This document shows positions 1 to 8,821 of a stretch of 64,000 nt of DNA, in pieces. The stretch comes from a virus, in IMG/VR virus record IMGVR_UViG_3300044691_000113, positions 1-64,000 of that record; one strand, given 5' to 3'. The position numbers and the translations under genes are program-made. The notes under the pieces are model-generated. The model saw only the letters and a list, made by a program, of their open reading frames with translations, made no database searches and had not been told where the DNA came from. Every line of letters begins with the position of its first letter. Positions within the stretch are counted from its first letter, which is position 1.

Positions 1-3000
1 GGTCGTAGATGGAGCCGCCAAAGGGAACGTTGCTGATGGCCAGGTCGACCGAGTTGTCCGCGAGGATGAGGTCTTTGAAGTCCTTGTTGTAGAGCTGCGC
101 GTCGGGGTAGAGCTGCTTCGCGATGGCATAGGTCACAGGCTCCATCTCGTTGCCGATGGCAAAGGAGCCGTTGCGTAGCGCCTTGGGCATCATGCCGAGG
201 AAGTTGCCCGAACCCATCGACGGCTCGAGGATAGTGCCGGCGCGGAAGCCGACCCGCTTGGCGACGTCCCACATCCAGCGGACAACCTCCGGGGAGGTGT
301 AGTGCGCGTTCTGCGTGGAGCGCTCGGCCGCCTGCATCTCCTCCGGGGAGAGTAGGTCCTTCAGCTTGCGCGCCGCCTCCATGAAGCGCATCCGCTTGCT
401 GTGGTCATTGATCGAGTAGGGGCGGAAGACGTTCGGCAGGGAACCCCACCCAGCGAACTGCGCCATGGCCATCTTCTCTTCTGGGGTGGCGCGGCGGGGG
501 TTCTTCTCGAGGTCGCGCAGGATCTCCAGCGCGCGGATGTTGCCGTCGAGTTTGCCCATCTCGCCGGGTGGGACGGAAAAGTCGGCTGGATGGGTGAACC
601 AATTCTTGTTGAGGACGATAGGCTTGGTGAGAGCTTTGGTGGCCTTCTCGGTCTCGGCTAATCCTGGGGCACTATCAATTCCTGAATCAGCTCGCGACCC
701 TGATCCGGATTCATCCCCTTCTCCTGGCACTGATTCAATACGGTCAAGCACTGAAGGGCTGTCTGGTTTACCTGCTGCTTCAGTTGGTTCTCGCTCTGCA
801 GGAGTTGGTAATACTTCGGCCGGTCGCTCTGCCAGCGGCGCTCTATCTCCGCTTCGAGCGGTGCTAGTCTCGCGTCCTGCTCCGGACTGATCTGGTCCTG
901 GCTCATTGGGTTTATTGTCCTCTTTTGTCGAAACTTCGGCAACAGGTTTCACGCCGCCGCGGAACGTGGTGTACTCTTTGCCGTCGACCCTGACCCGGAC
1001 CATGCGGTCGCCTGCATGGGCGATGCTGCCCGTCTGCATCTTGCCGGTGCGGTCCTTGAAGGTGACGGTGTCGCCCTTGGCCAGCGGGGTTACTTCCTTT
1101 TTGGCTGCTTCCTTTGCGGCCTTACCCAGCATCTTGATTACGGTCAACTCGCCGTTGCGGTCAGAAATCTGAACGTGGTCGATGGGGAAGGTTTTACCCT
1201 CGGCTTCCGTCATCCCCGTATACTTCTCGGCCGCTTCTGGCTTTACATAAGCTACGGTCGCGTGGGGGATGTAGGAGTCGAAGTCTGATTTCTTGAATGT
1301 CGCATGGTCGCCAATCTCGGCGTTGATCTTGGATAGCTGCGGGGCTTCTACCGGAGCGTAGACGGCGGAGGCTCCGTCGCTATAGGTGCTTGGGGGGAAA
1401 GCCTTCGTCTTGCCCAGACTGGCATCGAACGGGGTCAGCCCTTCGATATATGCGCGCAGCTTCGGGCTGATCGTTTCGTCGGTGAGACCGTACCGCACGG
1501 TGACGTGATTGCCGTCTACATCCTTGCCGGGGCCTGCGAGGTCTTTGTCGGCAACCGAGTCCCGCATCTTCTCAAGAGACTTGCCGGCTGCGCTCGATTC
1601 CGAGATGTTCGTCTGAGTGCTGCCGTTGTCGTATTTGGGTTTAGGGGCCGTCCTCTCCGCGCTGGCTACTATCTCGCCGGGGAACTTCTCGCGCAGCAGG
1701 CTTTCAGCGTGTCTACGGTTTTCAGCGTCCACCTTCTCAATGCGGGACTTCGCGCCTGCGTACTTCTGGACCTCGGCTTGGTATGACTTAGTTTCAGGTG
1801 CCGCAGGTGCAACACCCCGTTGACTCCCTGCGGCCTCCGGCTCTTTTGCTTTTTCCGCTAGGTTCTCCTCCTTCGTTGATTTTGCAACCTCTTTGGCCGG
1901 TGCGGTCTCGGCTGGTTCGGGAATGACAGTGACCTTGCCTGTCTGGAGACTCTTCGAGATGAGCGGCCCATGCTTCTCAAGTGGTGTCAGCTCCCGCTCT
2001 GGCTTGGCGGCCTCGTCGAAGATGTCCGTCTTCGGCTCCTCCTGCTGTGCCTCGAGCCGGTCAATCAGAACCTCATGCGTCGGCTTCACCACGATCTTCG
2101 CGTCGGGGTGCCGCTCCTTCATCACTTCCTTCTGCTGCTCCACCCGCTCCGGGTGAACCTCGGAATCTTGTATCGGTGTGCCGGTCGCCTTGTCCTGCGC
2201 CTGGACGACAACCGTCTGCTTCTCCGGCGCCGCCGCAATCTCACTCTTCGGCTGGATGTGGCCCAGCAGGTCGCCGTGGGTTCCGGCCTTCGCCGCCTCC
2301 TTGATCGTGGCGGCGCGGATAGCCTTGGGGTTGTAGAGATATTTACCGGCACCCGGCGCATCTCCTGTGACGCTCATCATCTTCATGCCATCAGGAACCT
2401 TCGGCATGTACTTCGAGCCTTCGGGCAACATGACGACGTTCGTGTCGCCGCGCTTCATCGCCTCGAGCTGCGCGTCCACCGTCGCCCGCGACTCCTCGAC
2501 AACCTCGTGCCCTTTGCCGCCCACAGTAGGCAGCGCAGCTTCAGTCTGCTCCTTCTGGTACCGCTGCATCATCTCGTTCGCGGTGCCGGGTCCGACGCCG
2601 AGGTTCCGCTGGAGGACAGATTCAATTTTCTGACCGGGCTTGAGTGTCGTCGACCCGATGATCGTCTTCGCCCGCGCCCACTGCTGATCTGCCGGTGAGA
2701 GCGCCCCGTCCTCACCCGGCTTGTTCGCCTCCTTCGCCGCGGCTTCCTGCTCCTTGGCTACCTGCTCCTGCTGTTTTGCCGCATCCTCTTTTGCCGTCTG
2801 CTGACGGTCAACCTCATTGTTGATGATGTTCGCAGCCAGCTTTGCAGCCTGTTGGGGGGTCTCTGCAATCTGGAGTTTGCCATCGGGGTCAATGATGCGC
2901 CCTTGCTTCTGGATGTATTCTGCGAGCTTGCCATGCGCCTCCATGATGAGTTTGGGGTGTTGCTCGACCGGCGACAAGTGAATCATCGTGGCGATGTCCT

Positions 3001-4036
3001 GCACGGTCTGGGGGGAGACTACGCCATCCTGCATGGCTGCGGGCAGCTTCGGGCCTGGTGGAGGTGGTGGCGGCCCTCCTGCCACGACGGTAGCGGCCTG
3101 CTTCTGCTTCGTAGCCGCCCGGATGATGGCGCTGGTTCCAGCGTCGGTCTGCTGCGCTTGAAGTACCTGCGCGGGATCTGGCGGCGCACTACGCGGAATC
3201 CTCACGCCGACGCGGGTGTCGCCAACCTGCGCGCGAATGTCGAACGCCTCGGGAGTGCCCACGGCTCCGGCACGGAACCCGTCACCCTTGCTCGATACGC
3301 CAATGCCCGGATTTCCTTGCGCATCAACTCCGGCGCCGCCCTTGAACTTCATCGCGCCCGCCAGGGTCGGCAGGAAGAAGGCCGCCGTCTGGATGAGGTC
3401 TTTCGTCTCAGGCGACAAGTTGAGCTTGTCTGACGCAGCGCCGCCGACATCTGACGCAATGTTGCCCGCCTCGGCCGCCGCCAGAATCTTGATGATGGCA
3501 CCCTGCGCGCCGATGTTTCCAGCGTCAGCCGCCGCACCCAAGTCCATCAACTCCGGAGCAGAGAGCGCGATCGCCGCTTTGCTGCCGCCGCTGACAAGCT
3601 TGGTGATGCCCTGGACGGTCCGCTTGTTATTCGTGGGGTCGTAGGGGTTAGAGAGTGCCGGGGCAATGTCCTTCGCGCCGGTAACGATGTCTTTGCCAGC
3701 GCCGTAAGCCGTCTTTGCGACCTTGGCGACATTGCCGAAGCCTGCGCCCTCCCAGAGAGCGTCCTTTGCCACCTGGCCGACTGTGCGGTCTGGCTCGGGG
3801 TTCGACAGCATCGACGGCTTCATGCCCACGGCGGGGTGCGCGGCTGGCTGCGGGATTCCGGCTGGACCTGCGCCCGCTACGGTAGAGGCGTCGGGAACAT
3901 CTGTCTTGTCAGGAGGTGGGGCTACAGGTGCGGCAGTTGCCGGAGGAGCGGAAGGCTTTCCAACCTGGTCAAAGATGTCTCCGCCGCCGCTTGGCGCTGA
4001 GGGTGCGGCGACCTGATCGAAGATATCTTCCGGCAC
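1..4036 (-). CDS. Giant polyvalent phage protein, N-terminal part (2H-phosphoesterase-like and N6-adenine methylase domains), cut by window edge
   Basis: An open frame of about 1345 codons runs from a GTG at 4036 (GGAG six bases upstream) off the left edge without a stop. The N-terminus has two copies of a D-I-F-D-Q-V motif (near residues 4 and 20), and a related D-I-F-D-E-A occurs near residue 670. The middle is Ala/Pro/Gln/Lys-rich and probably disordered or coiled. Two H-x-T-V motifs (HVTV near residue 845, HATV near 925) look like a 2H phosphoesterase domain. A small beta-rich stretch follows, then a low-complexity linker, then a methylase domain with a helicase/methylase-type lead-in (QFAGWGS), HYTSPEV (about 1244), EPSMGSGNF (about 1270) and SNVPFGG (about 1337). 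This matches DarB-like antirestriction methylase-helicase polyproteins. Lying last in the late genes, where podoviruses keep ejection proteins, it is probably packaged and injected. The helicase part would lie outside the window. Confidence 0.85.
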   Translation of the reverse strand, partial: MPEDIFDQVAAPSAPSGGGDIFDQVGKPSAPPATAAPVAPPPDKTDVPDASTVAGAGPAGIPQPAAHPAVGMKPSMLSNPEPDRTVGQVAKDALWEGAGFGNVAKVAKTAYGAGKDIVTGAKDIAPALSNPYDPTNNKRTVQGITKLVSGGSKAAIALSAPELMDLGAAADAGNIGAQGAIIKILAAAEAGNIASDVGGAASDKLNLSPETKDLIQTAAFFLPTLAGAMKFKGGAGVDAQGNPGIGVSSKGDGFRAGAVGTPEAFDIRAQVGDTRVGVRIPRSAPPDPAQVLQAQQTDAGTSAIIRAATKQKQAATVVAGGPPPPPPGPKLPAAMQDGVVSPQTVQDIATMIHLSPVEQHPKLIMEAHGKLAEYIQKQGRIIDPDGKLQIAETPQQAAKLAANIINNEVDRQQTAKEDAAKQQEQVAKEQEAAAKEANKPGEDGALSPADQQWARAKTIIGSTTLKPGQKIESVLQRNLGVGPGTANEMMQRYQKEQTEAALPTVGGKGHEVVEESRATVDAQLEAMKRGDTNVVMLPEGSKYMPKVPDGMKMMSVTGDAPGAGKYLYNPKAIRAATIKEAAKAGTHGDLLGHIQPKSEIAAAPEKQTVVVQAQDKATGTPIQDSEVHPERVEQQKEVMKERHPDAKIVVKPTHEVLIDRLEAQQEEPKTDIFDEAAKPERELTPLEKHGPLISKSLQTGKVTVIPEPAETAPAKEVAKSTKEENLAEKAKEPEAAGSQRGVAPAAPETKSYQAEVQKYAGAKSRIEKVDAENRRHAESLLREKFPGEIVASAERTAPKPKYDNGSTQTNISESSAAGKSLEKMRDSVADKDLAGPGKDVDGNHVTVRYGLTDETISPKLRAYIEGLTPFDASLGKTKAFPPSTYSDGASAVYAPVEAPQLSKINAEIGDHATFKKSDFDSYIPHATVAYVKPEAAEKYTGMTEAEGKTFPIDHVQISDRNGELTVIKMLGKAAKEAAKKEVTPLAKGDTVTFKDRTGKMQTGSIAHAGDRMVRVRVDGKEYTTFRGGVKPVAEVSTKEDNKPNEPGPDQSGAGRETSTARSGDRAPLAERPAEVLPTPAEREPTEAAGKPDSPSVLDRIESVPGEGDESGSGSRADSGIDSAPGLAETEKATKALTKPIVLNKNWFTHPADFSVPPGEMGKLDGNIRALEILRDLEKNPRRATPEEKMAMAQFAGWGSLPNVFRPYSINDHSKRMRFMEAARKLKDLLSPEEMQAAERSTQNAHYTSPEVVRWMWDVAKRVGFRAGTILEPSMGSGNFLGMMPKALRNGSFAIGNEMEPVTYAIAKQLYPDAQLYNKDFKDLILADNSVDLAISNVPFGGSIYD
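658..906 (-). CDS. Overprinted 82-aa gene nested in the giant polyvalent gene
   Basis: This ORF lies wholly inside the giant gene, in another frame of the same strand. It starts ATG-AGC-CAG at 906 with AGAGGA about ten bases upstream, and encodes a hydrophilic, helix-prone protein (MSQDQISPEQDARLAPLEAE at its start) rich in Gln, Glu and Leu, ending in a TAG at 658. A manual count gives G or C at 61 of 82 third positions in this frame, as in neighbouring genes. The giant frame over the same bases has only 25 of 83 and encodes a Pro/Ser/Gly/Glu-rich linker. The third-base pattern therefore suggests that selection acts on the nested frame. I do not recognise the family. It could be a scaffold-like or regulatory peptide, or a relic of a separate gene that was fused through. 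Confidence 0.6.
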   Translation of the reverse strand: MSQDQISPEQDARLAPLEAEIERRWQSDRPKYYQLLQSENQLKQQVNQTALQCLTVLNQCQEKGMNPDQGRELIQELIVPQD

Positions 4037-4048
4037 ATACTCTCCTAG

Positions 4049-5422
4049 CTAAAACAGCCAACCAATTTGTTTTGCCGCCGCTCTCGCCTTGGCCGGGTCT
4101 CCGCCGTTCGCATCAAGGAACTTCCTCGCAATCGCCTTGTCAGTGAGCGGTGTACCGGGCTTCGGTGGCTTCGGCAGTGCGCCCGTAGCGGCTGGGGAGG
4201 TGGCTTCCGCTGCTGGAGAACCCTGTGTCGGAGTTGCGCCGCCCTGGTCCGGAGTTGCGCTACTTGTCGTCGCTCGTCCTTCTTTGTCGTAGGTTACCAC
4301 TGGAGTGGGGTTCCCGAGACGGTTCATATCCGCCGCGAAGGATTGCATCACCGAGTTCTTACGATCGGCGTTCTGCTGCTTCAACTCATCGAGGTATTGG
4401 GTCTTCTCCTCTGGACTCGCCCACGGCTTGTCCGTGTCCGGGTTGGTCGCGCTCGCCGACGCTTTGCGGTAGGTCGCCTTGAAGCCCTGTACCGCCTCTG
4501 GGGTCGCGCCCTTGGGGTCGCCGTCCTCGATCGACTGCACCATCCCTCGATACTTGTCCTGCGCAGCGTTCGCCGCCTTCTGCTGCTGGACCTCGGGAGC
4601 CGAGAGCTTATCGTCCGCTGTCTGCTTGTTCGACTCGCGGGATTCGCGCGAACGCGAGATAGAGGTGTTGGCCGCAGCGTTCGCTTCGTCAGCCTTGTTG
4701 TGCCGCGCGTTCTCATTCTGCGTCGCCAGTTTGAAGCCCTGCTCCCATGAGTCGTTCTTGGTCTCGCGCCCCTGGTTGAACTTATCGTTCGCCGTCTCGC
4801 GGTTGAAGTTGCGGTCAGCGTTCTGCTGTTGCTGCTGCTGGCCGGTTGCCTCGAGGTCAGTGCGGACTCCCTCTTGCTTGGTGCGGAAGGCTTCGTTCTG
4901 GTTCTGGAAGGTCTGTTGCTGCTGCTTCTGCCCGTCCTCCCACGCCTGTATCGCAGCCTGGTCAGAGCGCACGCGTCCCGCCCGCTGATCCTCGGCCGCG
5001 TTCTGGCCACGGTTCGTAACAGCTTGCCCAGCCTCGACAGCGCCAGGGACATGACCAAAGGCCATCGCGCCAGCCGTCAGGCCGCCCAGCGTCCGCTCCC
5101 ACCACTTCGGCTTTACATTGCTGGTCTGCTGGTCGGTCTGGAGACGCCCTTGCGCCTGGGTGAGCGCCGTCGTATCTGGAGGGTTGTACGTTGGCGCTTG
5201 GCTCGCCTGCGATGGCGGAGGTTGCGCCGGTACGACTGCGGAGACGTGCGCTGCGGAGGCGTTGGGTGCGGAGGCGTCAGACTTTACGTTGGGTGCGCTA
5301 TTGGGCTGGCCTACCGTCTCCTCGGTGGAGTCCGCGCCATAGGTCAGCAGGGCACTCAGAGAACTGGACTGAGGATCATCCGCGCCGCCCATCGCACTGC
5401 CAAAACTGTAATCACCCGCCAC
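4049..5422 (-). CDS. Gln/Asn-rich coiled-coil virion protein candidate (possible internal or ejection protein)
   Basis: This 457-aa protein starts MAGDYSFGSAMGG. Residues about 100-330 are rich in Gln, Asn, Arg and Glu with repeated N-x-N and Q-Q-Q runs, consistent with long helices or coiled coils. The C-terminal part is Pro/Ala/Thr-rich and ends IGWLF. There is no signal peptide or catalytic motif. It sits between another N/Q-rich protein and the giant polyvalent gene (12 bases before its start), the place of ejection proteins in podovirus maps. That role is inferred from position and composition only. I do not recognise a family. Confidence 0.7.
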   Translation of the reverse strand: MAGDYSFGSAMGGADDPQSSSLSALLTYGADSTEETVGQPNSAPNVKSDASAPNASAAHVSAVVPAQPPPSQASQAPTYNPPDTTALTQAQGRLQTDQQTSNVKPKWWERTLGGLTAGAMAFGHVPGAVEAGQAVTNRGQNAAEDQRAGRVRSDQAAIQAWEDGQKQQQQTFQNQNEAFRTKQEGVRTDLEATGQQQQQQNADRNFNRETANDKFNQGRETKNDSWEQGFKLATQNENARHNKADEANAAANTSISRSRESRESNKQTADDKLSAPEVQQQKAANAAQDKYRGMVQSIEDGDPKGATPEAVQGFKATYRKASASATNPDTDKPWASPEEKTQYLDELKQQNADRKNSVMQSFAADMNRLGNPTPVVTYDKEGRATTSSATPDQGGATPTQGSPAAEATSPAATGALPKPPKPGTPLTDKAIARKFLDANGGDPAKARAAAKQIGWLF

Positions 5423-5434
5423 GTTCGCCGCCTC

Positions 5435-5992
5435 CTAAACCTTTGTCGCCGCACCAGCGCCCGCCGCTCCCACCGCGCCGATGCCTGCCTGCCAGAGCGC
5501 GTTCTGTTGACCCTGAATGCTCGTGAGGTCGCTGAGAGAAGCGTCGCGTCCGCTGGTCGCTGTGCCGAACATGCCCGCCTCGGAGTTCGCGCCCTGGAGT
5601 TGTTCACTGCGAAGCTGCTGCTGCTCCTGCTCCCACTTTTCGGTATTGGCAGTGTCGCGTGTGGCGTTGTAGTCGGTGACCTGCCGCTGGCCGGCGCGAG
5701 CGTTCTCTGCCTGGGTCGCTGCTACCGCTGCGGTGTTGCTGCCCGTGCGGAGTGCGGTGTCGCGGACCTGCTGGTTCGCCTTCGTGTTCGCGGAGTTCAT
5801 CGCGCCCGAGGTCATCAGGTTCTGGTTTTGGAGGTATTGCTTGGACTGGTAGGGGTTGCCCTGGGCGATCTTGGAATTGACGTTCGAGTTGAAGTTGTTG
5901 ATGTCGCTCTGGTAGTTGTTCGCTGCGGTATTCTCCCAATTTGTATATTGGGAGTTCGCGTCCTGCACGGCACCTGTGGCTACGCTCGACAT
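5435..5992 (-). CDS. Gln/Asn/Ala-rich small virion protein candidate
   Basis: This 185-aa protein starts MSSVATGAVQ at 5992. A longer in-frame start at 6028 would read through the promoter-like repeat, so the downstream ATG was chosen. The body is rich in Asn, Gln, Ala and Thr and predicted mostly helical. The C-terminus carries a short hydrophobic Ala/Gly stretch (about 167-182) that could be membrane-active, as in podovirus internal proteins. It is the first gene after the element at 5999-6016 and precedes the 457-aa Q-rich protein by 12 bases. Its function is unknown; an ejection or core role is inferred from context. Confidence 0.7.
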   Translation of the reverse strand: MSSVATGAVQDANSQYTNWENTAANNYQSDINNFNSNVNSKIAQGNPYQSKQYLQNQNLMTSGAMNSANTKANQQVRDTALRTGSNTAAVAATQAENARAGQRQVTDYNATRDTANTEKWEQEQQQLRSEQLQGANSEAGMFGTATSGRDASLSDLTSIQGQQNALWQAGIGAVGAAGAGAATKV

Positions 5993-5998
5993 AACGAC

Positions 5999-6016
5999 GC
6001 GTACCCTACCATTTTT
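5999..6016 (-). promoter_or_regulatory. Late promoter-like 18-base repeat, copy 1
   Basis: On the minus strand this reads AAAAATGGTAGGGTACGC, six bases before the ATG at 5992. It follows directly after an intrinsic-terminator-like hairpin (6043-6063), so one unit appears to end and the next to begin here. Identical cores lie at 18016-18033, 21688-21705, 23324-23341 and 33153-33170. Confidence 0.6.
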
Positions 6017-6042
6017 AGGAGGCAGCACAAGAGCAAAGGAAA

Positions 6043-6063
6043 AGCCCCCATGAGTAGGGGGCT
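6043..6063 (-). terminator. Intrinsic terminator
   Basis: On the minus strand AGCCCCC, a seven-base loop and GGGGGCT form a perfect 7-bp stem, followed by TTTTCCTTT. It lies after the 6484-7292 gene pair and just before promoter-like copy 1. Confidence 0.7.
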
Positions 6064-6483
6064 CATCCTCGGAGATTCAGACCATCCACGCAATCAACTT
6101 CAACCAACCTCCGGTCACGTTACAGCGTGGCCGGAGCCGCAGCAAAGATAGAGTGTCACAACCCTTCGGAGGAGAGGTTTGTTTTCCTCTCCCCCTTCCG
6201 GTTTACTGCTCGTCGTTTTATGGGTGTTCCGTGTGGCGTCGATGTTCGGACTGCCGAATTTGAAGCCCCGATTTCACTAGCGCATTCGGGACAAGATACG
6301 CTGGGTGCCCATATCCCGTTTCGGCGTTTGATAGCTCGTGTGGCGGCATCGTCCCCGCCACTGGACCAGCACGCCAAAGCTACAAAGACGCGCCGCGTAG
6401 AATTTGGTAGTGCAAGGGCAGGTCGGATCAAGCTTCCTACGGCGTCGAATCGAACCCCGCCCCCCGGAACTGAAGACAGAGTA
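6064..6483. other. Stretch without a convincing gene
   Basis: Between the terminator and the GNAT-like gene I see no well-supported CDS. A 91-codon minus ORF (6156-6431) contains a C-P-E-C pair but has no clear ribosome site. A hairpin with a GGAGAGG/CCTCTCC stem lies at 6171-6192. Part of the stretch resembles a tRNA or tmRNA arm but does not fold as one. Confidence 0.4.
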
Positions 6484-6930
6484 TCACGGTCGGAGTTGTC
6501 GAACGAAGTGAATAAACTTCTCCGTCACATCGGTAAAGCCGCACCGCTCCACCGTGCCGCGCATAATCTTCGCAAGTCTCGACGGCACCGCTACCCGTGC
6601 AAGGCGTATCTTTCTCGATACTAGAAAGCTGCCCAGCGTCGGAACCAGCGCCTCGAGCGAGTTCATGCCCTGCTTATTCAGGCCGATCTTTCTCAGATAA
6701 GCTTCGAACTCGATGTAGAGTCCGTCGACGATAATCCCGTCGAGATTTTCAGCCACCAATGTCAGCACCACGGGGAAGGCGAAGAAGTCGGGACGTTCCT
6801 GCGGTCCCATCATTTGCCCCGCAGCGTCGAGCAGGAAGGTGAGCGCCGGCAAGTCCCTCTCCTCCGCGATCCGCCACGTCAGGCCGTTCGACTCCAGCGA
6901 CCAGTGGCGCCAGTTGTCTACTTCTCCCAC
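6484..6930 (-). CDS. GNAT-like acetyltransferase candidate
   Basis: This 148-aa protein starts at a GTG that overlaps the end of the upstream gene. It begins with a TWRIAEERDLPAL segment, like the first strand and helix of GNAT proteins, has a central hydrophobic beta region (about 50-75), and ends RCGFTDVTEKFIHFVRQL, like the last GNAT strands. The acetyl-CoA loop (Q/R-x-x-G-x-G/A) is not evident, so activity is uncertain. It lies among tail genes and its phage role is unknown. Confidence 0.55.
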   Translation of the reverse strand: MGEVDNWRHWSLESNGLTWRIAEERDLPALTFLLDAAGQMMGPQERPDFFAFPVVLTLVAENLDGIIVDGLYIEFEAYLRKIGLNKQGMNSLEALVPTLGSFLVSRKIRLARVAVPSRLAKIMRGTVERCGFTDVTEKFIHFVRQLRP

Positions 6931-7292
6931 TCGTCGCCCGCCGCGGCCTTCAATTGCTCAAGTCCGTCTTTCAGCGCATTCACCATGAGCAATCCGCTTG
7001 AGAAAGCTGTCGGGGAGAAGTGCATCGCAAACATGATCGTTCCGTCATCGAAACGGAAGATGCCTGGATTGTCGGGGAAATTTACTGCTGGGTTTTCGAA
7101 GAAGTCCGGTATCGCTCTGTCTTTTTTCCAGAAGATAAAGGCCGCGCTGCGCGCCATGATACTTCCATTGGCTCCTACCATTTGGAAGAAGATGCGACCT
7201 TCCGATCGATAAAGGTGAGCAGGAGAACCTTCCATTACATCTTCGAAACGAATCTGGACGAGTTGGCATTCGCGATCTGTTGGCATACGCAT
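6918..7292 (-). CDS. Conserved phage protein of unknown function
   Basis: This 124-aa protein starts MRMPTDRECQ. It is rich in Phe and Ile with alternating beta-like segments (RIFFQMVGANG, AFIFWKK, GTIMFAMHF) and no signal peptide. It overlaps the GNAT-like gene downstream (GTG inside its last codons), so the two are probably translated together. No family recognised; a small virion or tail accessory protein is possible from its place between tail genes. Confidence 0.65.
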   Translation of the reverse strand: MRMPTDRECQLVQIRFEDVMEGSPAHLYRSEGRIFFQMVGANGSIMARSAAFIFWKKDRAIPDFFENPAVNFPDNPGIFRFDDGTIMFAMHFSPTAFSSGLLMVNALKDGLEQLKAAAGDEWEK

Positions 7293-7333
7293 GAGTGCAT
7301 CTTACATCCACTCTGGCGACAATCGGCGACAAA

Positions 7334-8821
7334 TTACATCCAGCAGAATGCCATCCAGTTCACGTCGCCGGTGTTGAAGTTTCCTGTTGCGTCCACTACC
7401 TGCATGAACGGAGTCAAGCCAGTAATCTCGCATTTGTAAACGCCGCTCATCGGATGGCTCGACGCGTTGATGCTCGCCGGGGTGGGGATAGCGAACATCT
7501 TATCCGACGTGAATCCAGCGGGGAGGCCGAATGCCGTACCACTCGTCACCCTGCCAGCGCCAAGGGCTATCTTGGTGCCGCTGGGTAGCTCAATGACGAT
7601 GAACTTCCCGCCCGCCACGCTGGTTACGGTCAGGCCCGGGGTCCATGCGATCGCGAACCAGTTGCCGGTTGCGCCCCACACACCGGTTGTAGTGTCAGCG
7701 AAGGAGCAACGCATCACGCCGCCCGCGTCGATTGCCGAGGTGTTGATGCCTCGCGCCTGTCGCGTCGGGTCAACGCCAGAGTTCGGGCTGACGATACTGA
7801 GGAAGTTCGCCGGGTTCACCCATGGCATCGTCGACGGCAGCGCCACCGCAACGCCGTTGTTCGTCACGCCGGTGCCGATCGAGAGATGCGCCCCACCCGG
7901 AAGCACAAAGTCTACCCACACCCCGTCCGCCGTCGTCTCCTCCGTCACATTCGTCCCCAGCGGGTCGTAGCAGAAGGCGAAGATGTTGCAACTCCCCGAC
8001 CACTTGTTCGGGATGCCATCCTCGTAAACCATGCTCACAAGGGTAGGGAAGTCCGGAGGTCCGGTCGTTGCGCCGCCGCCCGATGCGATAGATATGCTCT
8101 CGTTGAGGATGCCGTGGGCGAGGTTGCTGGTCTGCACCTGGAACCCGTTGGGTCCGGAGATAGCCTGCATCGCGGAGGTGAAGAGTTCAGCCGGAACGCC
8201 GAAGGTTCCGCCATCTGACGCGAAGGCCGCACCGAAGGCGACGAGCTGCTGACCCGGCAGCGTGAAGAGACCGAACGCGCCGTTGGTGGTTGCCTCGACG
8301 GTTACGCCCTCTGGCTGGCTGGTGATCGTCTGGCCGCCGTTCGCGTTGCGCCAGAGGTTGAAGTTGATGCCGTCGTAGCTCGAGCGCACCTGAAAGAAGA
8401 AGCGCCCGCTCGGAAGGTTGGTCAGGGTCCAGTAGGTTTGCGTCGAGCCGGTTGTCCCGCCGAAGACGGTCACCGCAGAAGAGATGTTGAACTTAGGCGT
8501 CGTCGCGCACCTGATCTGGTGGTAGATGGGAGTGATGGATGCGCTGTTGGCCGCTACGGTCTGTCCGCTGGTCTGCTGGGCCTGCTGCACGGCGGAGGCG
8601 GGAGCGATGGCGCCGGGGTTCTGGATCTCGACGATGTAGGTTCCCTTGAGGAAGCTCACCGTCGCCTTTACCTGCTGCGGGACGTTCTTGCCCGAGGTGC
8701 TGGTTACCGTCTGCGAGAGGTTCGAGGTAGTGGCGAGCGCCTTCAGGATTTCGCGGAGCTGCTCGTTGCCGGCTGCCGCGTCCTGAATCTTCTGTGTGGG
8801 GATTACGTTATTTTGCGACAT
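7334..8821 (-). CDS. Tail or fibre-associated protein, beta-rich
   Basis: This 495-aa protein starts MSQNNVIPTQ. A Gln/Ser/Thr-rich N-terminus is followed by a fibronectin-III-like segment (about 115-170, with LPSGRFFFQVRSSYDG), then a long Gly/Thr/Val-rich beta region to the end. This composition is usual for phage tail, fibre or adsorption proteins. It sits after the 913-aa tail protein and two very small genes. No enzymatic motif is visible. Its exact role (hub, fibre adaptor or spike) cannot be set from sequence alone. Confidence 0.65.
   Translation of the reverse strand: MSQNNVIPTQKIQDAAAGNEQLREILKALATTSNLSQTVTSTSGKNVPQQVKATVSFLKGTYIVEIQNPGAIAPASAVQQAQQTSGQTVAANSASITPIYHQIRCATTPKFNISSAVTVFGGTTGSTQTYWTLTNLPSGRFFFQVRSSYDGINFNLWRNANGGQTITSQPEGVTVEATTNGAFGLFTLPGQQLVAFGAAFASDGGTFGVPAELFTSAMQAISGPNGFQVQTSNLAHGILNESISIASGGGATTGPPDFPTLVSMVYEDGIPNKWSGSCNIFAFCYDPLGTNVTEETTADGVWVDFVLPGGAHLSIGTGVTNNGVAVALPSTMPWVNPANFLSIVSPNSGVDPTRQARGINTSAIDAGGVMRCSFADTTTGVWGATGNWFAIAWTPGLTVTSVAGGKFIVIELPSGTKIALGAGRVTSGTAFGLPAGFTSDKMFAIPTPASINASSHPMSGVYKCEITGLTPFMQVVDATGNFNTGDVNWMAFCWM

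Noticed and set aside
6400-6500. tRNA- or tmRNA-like segment (GGTTCGATTC on the minus strand)
   Set aside because: Flanking bases do not pair into a T stem or other arms.
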